Source: Phycisphaerae bacterium (lineage in GTDB: Bacteria > Planctomycetota > Phycisphaerae > JAAYCJ01). From it: a DNA stretch of 8,358 bases. Positions 6,496 to 8,358 of this stretch are shown here, in pieces (position 1 is the stretch's first letter; each line of letters begins with the position of its first letter). The translations under genes and the position numbers were made by a program. The stretch lies in contig JAAZAW010000220.1 of NCBI GenBank assembly GCA_012514125.1, positions 1 through 8,358 of the forward strand, read 5' to 3'. The notes below the pieces were generated by a model. It had not been told where the DNA came from and searched no databases. It saw nothing but the letters and a program-made list of their open reading frames with translations.

Positions 6496-7311
6496 TTATT
6501 TCAAGCGATCACTTGTTTTAGTATCGGTATTTTGCGAAGTGACTTTATTTAAATTCTTAATTTCAGTTTTTTCATTCATGATGTTTTCCAGTTTTTTTCG
6601 GATAAACCCTAATTCCCGCGATTTAAAGGCATTTTTGGTCGATTCGAGAACTTCCACGGTTTCATGCAGGGCATTATTTAAGATGGACAGCCGGGGACAA
6701 TTCATCATGTGGCAGGCTTCGGGGTTAATATTGGGATTGAAAAGCGATCTGGCGAGAGCACGAATATCCTTAATTATTTTGAGAATATTGCAAAAGGAAA
6801 TATCCATAAAGTCGCTTACAGGGAGGAAGGTGGCGTAACGGGAGTTTTCCTTGCAGGCGGATTCGATCGTTTCCATTTGTTTGTCCCATTCGTGAAGCTG
6901 TCGGCGGATCAAACGAGTTGCGTTGAAAGTTCGACGCAGGCGGATGGCGTCGGATATCTGTTTTTTGAACTGCTCGTAGTCGATCGGTTTTATCAGGCAG
7001 GCGGTCACAGGTAAATTCAAGACGTCGATCATAAAATCGGCGGAAGGCGACTGGGCAATAACAATGATGGGGAGGACATTCTCATTATTTTCTTTGCACG
7101 CAATCTGGCGAATAAATTCCAGTTGGGGTTCGACAGTTTCGTCGACCTCGACAATGGTTAAATCATATTCATTCGTCCGCATCTGTGTTCGAGCGTCAGA
7201 TAAATCGTGTGCGCAATGACATTGAAACCCCTGCGCGGTTACAAAATCGCAGATCGAATTTATCCACGCGGTATCTTGACCCACAACAATGATAGAGCCT
7301 AAATCGTTCAT
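6496..7311 (-). CDS. atypical receiver-domain protein with an uncharacterised helical C-terminal domain
   Basis: The 271-residue product begins with a CheY-like receiver fold (about 5-125) with degenerate active-site residues. After strand 1 the acidic pair reads G11-Q12, followed by D13. The phosphoacceptor position in YDLTIVEVDE is Glu55. The conserved Thr/Ser is Ala86. Only Lys108-Pro109 (CLIKP) is kept. Conventional phosphorylation is therefore unlikely; Glu may mimic a phosphorylated state. After a charged linker, a helical segment (about 165-245) carries CHMMNCPRLSILNNALHETV (200-219) and FKSRELGFIRKKLE (229-242). It is no DNA-binding, GGDEF or HD domain that I recognise. The C-terminus (246-271) is polar and probably disordered. 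ATG at 7311 follows AAAGGTG and begins the receiver fold directly; an in-frame ATG at 7386 lies inside a terminator hairpin. The last codons contain the promoter of the MCP gene. Confidence 0.82.
   Translation of the reverse strand: MNDLGSIIVVGQDTAWINSICDFVTAQGFQCHCAHDLSDARTQMRTNEYDLTIVEVDETVEPQLEFIRQIACKENNENVLPIIVIAQSPSADFMIDVLNLPVTACLIKPIDYEQFKKQISDAIRLRRTFNATRLIRRQLHEWDKQMETIESACKENSRYATFLPVSDFMDISFCNILKIIKDIRALARSLFNPNINPEACHMMNCPRLSILNNALHETVEVLESTKNAFKSRELGFIRKKLENIMNEKTEIKNLNKVTSQNTDTKTSDRLK
6521..6547 (-). promoter_or_regulatory. sigma-28 (FliA)-like promoter for the MCP gene, inside the receiver gene's 3' end
   Basis: On the minus strand TAAAGTCA (6547-6540) and ACCGATAC (6528-6521) are separated by exactly 11 bp. 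The established FliA consensus is TAAAGTTT-N11-GCCGATAA; each box matches 6 of 8. It lies in the last codons of the receiver gene, 28 nt before the leader structure. Sigma-28 commonly drives chemoreceptor genes, which fits the downstream MCP. Confidence 0.6.
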
Positions 7312-7352
7312 ATCCGCCACACCTTTTGTTACTATTTGCCACTTCTTCGGGT

Positions 7353-7409
7353 AAAAATAAAAAGCACAATCGAAAAACTTTTTCATTAAAGTAATTTCGA
7401 TTGTGCCTT
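7353..7409 (-). terminator. intrinsic terminator in the receiver-gene leader (module copy 2)
   Basis: On the minus strand AAGGCACAATCGAAA (7409-7395) pairs with 7375-7361: 12 perfect pairs plus one G-U and two A-U. An inner 5-bp stem, ACTTT / AAAGT, lies within the loop, and a U-rich run (7363-7353, one A) follows. It sits 41 nt before the receiver gene's start. It lies more than 560 nt past the stop codon of the FixJ-type gene, so it is better read as a leader attenuator than as that gene's terminator. Its inner stem differs in sequence from copy 1 but still pairs. Confidence 0.88.
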
Positions 7410-7441
7410 CGACTTACAGACCTTTATCTGCCCGACAAGGC
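7405..7441 (-). promoter_or_regulatory. riboswitch/attenuator-like leader structure, copy 2 (upstream of receiver gene)
   Basis: Minus strand: outer stem GCCTT (7441-7437) with AAGGC (7409-7405); internal loop GTCGG opposite AAGTCG; inner stem GCAGA (7431-7427) with TCTGT (7420-7416, ending in G-U); 6-nt loop TAAAGG. Compared with copy 1, both outer arms, both sides of the internal loop and the 12 bases after the structure are identical; the terminal loop and one wobble-compatible base differ. The AAGGC arm is shared with the terminator. The leader runs from a sigma-28-like promoter about 37 nt upstream. Confidence 0.65.
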
Positions 7442-7478
7442 TAAATCATTTCATGTTATTTCAAGTGTAATACGTTGA

Positions 7479-7505
7479 TTATCGACACAAAATCGAAACG
7501 CTTTA
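7479..7505 (-). promoter_or_regulatory. sigma-28 (FliA)-like promoter for the receiver gene
   Basis: On the minus strand TAAAGCGT (7505-7498) and GTCGATAA (7486-7479) are separated by exactly 11 bp. They match the FliA consensus TAAAGTTT-N11-GCCGATAA at 6 of 8 and 7 of 8. Transcription would start near 7472, giving a leader of about 160 nt that carries the structure and terminator above. A similar promoter in the same place relative to module copy 1 strengthens the call. Confidence 0.68.
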
Positions 7506-7973
7506 ATCTTTTGGACCTTTTGCACAAAGCCGATTTTCTCTTTTAATGCGCTTTTGACTTAGTGTGTCGTCGTTTCGGACCCGGAGGAAAGTCGAAGGGT
7601 CTTTGTTTGCTGACATCGTGTCGCTTCGACAGTCTCAGCGACCGAAAGTTCGATATTTGTAATGTTACGACACTGTTAAATCAAAATCGCATCATTGCAT
7701 CCTGCCGCATCAAAGGATCACAGGCATGGATACAATTTTTTCTTCAATATATTTGGGCCCTGGATATGTATATGAAGTGATTATACCACGATATTTTAAA
7801 AAGCAAACAAGAGGTAGAAATTGTATTTGAGTGGATTTGGGCCATTTTTTTGATGAAGTTGCCGTTACCGTATTCACAGTCTAAAAGGAGCCGACAGGGG
7901 TTTTGTCACAACCATAACAACGATCCGAACCATCATTGATTTCATATAAACGCGGGATTTTACGGGCAGGAAT
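7506..7973. other. intergenic region between the FixJ-type gene and the receiver promoter
   Basis: About 470 AT-rich bases without a convincing gene. A plus-strand frame at 7562-7780 begins with GTG, has no convincing ribosome-binding context and looks unlike protein. The segment 7883-7973 is an open extension of the FixJ-type frame beyond its TGA (see findings). An imperfect inverted repeat with a TGTCG / CGACA core (7619-7623 with 7627-7631) and outer CTGA / TCAG is visible. I see no clear terminator for the FixJ-type gene. Confidence 0.55.
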
Positions 7974-8358
7974 TCAGATGTTTTTCTCAACTTCGGTGGA
8001 AGCAAACCCCATGGCGATGGCGGTTCGGACGAGGCTTGCGGTACTATCGACGTTGAGTTTTCGGGTCATTCGATAACGGTGATTTTCAATGGTTCGGACG
8101 GAACAATTGAGCAGCTGGGCAATTTCCTTGTTGCCTTTTCCCTCGACGACGAATTTCAGGATTTTCCGTTCTGTTTTTGTAAGGAGTTGATTGAGTTTAT
8201 TCTCCTTTGTTTCATGCAGTTTTAAGGCGTTATCGACGATGGGCAGAAAGGTGGCTTCATCCAGAGGTTTTTCAAGATAATCCAGGGCACCGGCTTTAAC
8301 GGCCTGGACGGCGGCAGGGATCTCGCCAAAGCCGGTGATGACCAGGACGGGCAGTAAC
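7974..8358 (-). CDS. FixJ/NarL-family response regulator, C-terminal part
   Basis: Only the last 127 residues lie in the window; the start is beyond the right edge. The visible part begins near receiver strand 4 (LLPVLVITGFGEIPAAVQAV, conserved Thr in VITG) and includes the conserved lysine of YLEKP. After a linker comes a LuxR/GerE helix-turn-helix: TKTERKILKFVVEGKGNKEI, then AQLLNCSVRTIENHRYRMTR and KLNVDSTASLVRTAI, with the NKEIA and RTIENHR recognition-helix pattern intact. It is a DNA-binding transcription factor activated by a sensor kinase, probably encoded outside the window. The HTH resembles FixJ-type regulators. The stop is TGA at 7976-7974, and the same frame then stays open for 30 more codons. 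Its targets are unknown; the receiver-MCP pair downstream is a candidate only by proximity. Confidence 0.92.
   Translation of the reverse strand, partial: LLPVLVITGFGEIPAAVQAVKAGALDYLEKPLDEATFLPIVDNALKLHETKENKLNQLLTKTERKILKFVVEGKGNKEIAQLLNCSVRTIENHRYRMTRKLNVDSTASLVRTAIAMGFASTEVEKNI

Noticed and set aside
7312..7386. Upstream in-frame ATG adding 25 residues to the receiver protein
   Set aside because: It begins in the terminator loop, and the added MKKFFDCAFYFYPKK stretch is simply the translated hairpin and U-tract. The receiver fold starts at the ATG at 7311.
7353..7441. Reading the duplicated element as a c-di-GMP (GEMM) riboswitch because it precedes an MCP
   Set aside because: It is only about 40 nt and lacks the GEMM core and tetraloop-receptor features; the gene context alone does not justify that assignment.
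7578..7601. Possible third copy of the leader element on the plus strand (AAGTCGAAGG at 7589-7598 within a GACCC/GGGTC stem)
   Set aside because: Only ten bases match; the GTCGG side, inner stem and long terminator are missing, so chance is the simpler explanation.
7562..7780. 72-codon plus-strand frame starting with GTG
   Set aside because: No ribosome-binding site, no recognisable protein pattern, and orientation opposite to every other gene.

Overview
The window comes from a bacterial chromosome. All five recognisable genes lie on the minus strand. In transcription order, right to left, they are: a FixJ/NarL-type response regulator (truncated by the window edge), an atypical receiver-domain protein, a methyl-accepting chemotaxis protein (MCP), a thioredoxin-fold lipoprotein, and a glutaminase-less PurL with a PurS-like N-terminus. 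A free-living, motile bacterium is a fair inference from the MCP and two sigma-28-like promoters. The PurS-PurL fusion and the C-terminal domain of the receiver protein remind me of planctomycetes of the Phycisphaerae type. I cannot confirm that without a database search, so taxonomy is low confidence.

Layout. Bases 1-360 hold a GC-rich palindromic repeat remnant, a purine-rich tract with nine tandem octamers, and a bidirectional terminator. purL (361-3249) follows the thioredoxin-like lipoprotein gene (3293-3817) by 43 bp, so they may share a transcript. A 583-bp gap separates that pair from the MCP gene (4401-6326), which has its own strong terminator at 4327-4361. The receiver-domain gene (6496-7311) lies 169 bp upstream of the MCP gene. 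About 660 bp further upstream is the end of the FixJ-type regulator (7974 to beyond 8358).

The most interesting structure is a regulatory module present twice, once before the receiver gene and once before the MCP gene. Each copy has, in order: a sigma-28 (FliA)-like promoter with an 11-bp spacer; a shared CTTGAAATAA; a near-identical 37-39 nt stem/internal-loop/stem; and an intrinsic terminator whose 5' arm overlaps the 3' arm of that structure. Differences between the copies preserve base pairing. The arrangement looks like a terminator-type attenuator or riboswitch controlling motility and signalling genes. I do not recognise it as a known class. The ligand or trans-acting factor is unknown.

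How the genes may work together. The receiver protein has Glu where the phosphoacceptor Asp should be and no recognised output domain. It and the MCP probably form a co-regulated chemosensory pair, each with its own promoter and RNA switch. The lipoprotein and purL look like unrelated housekeeping and envelope functions.
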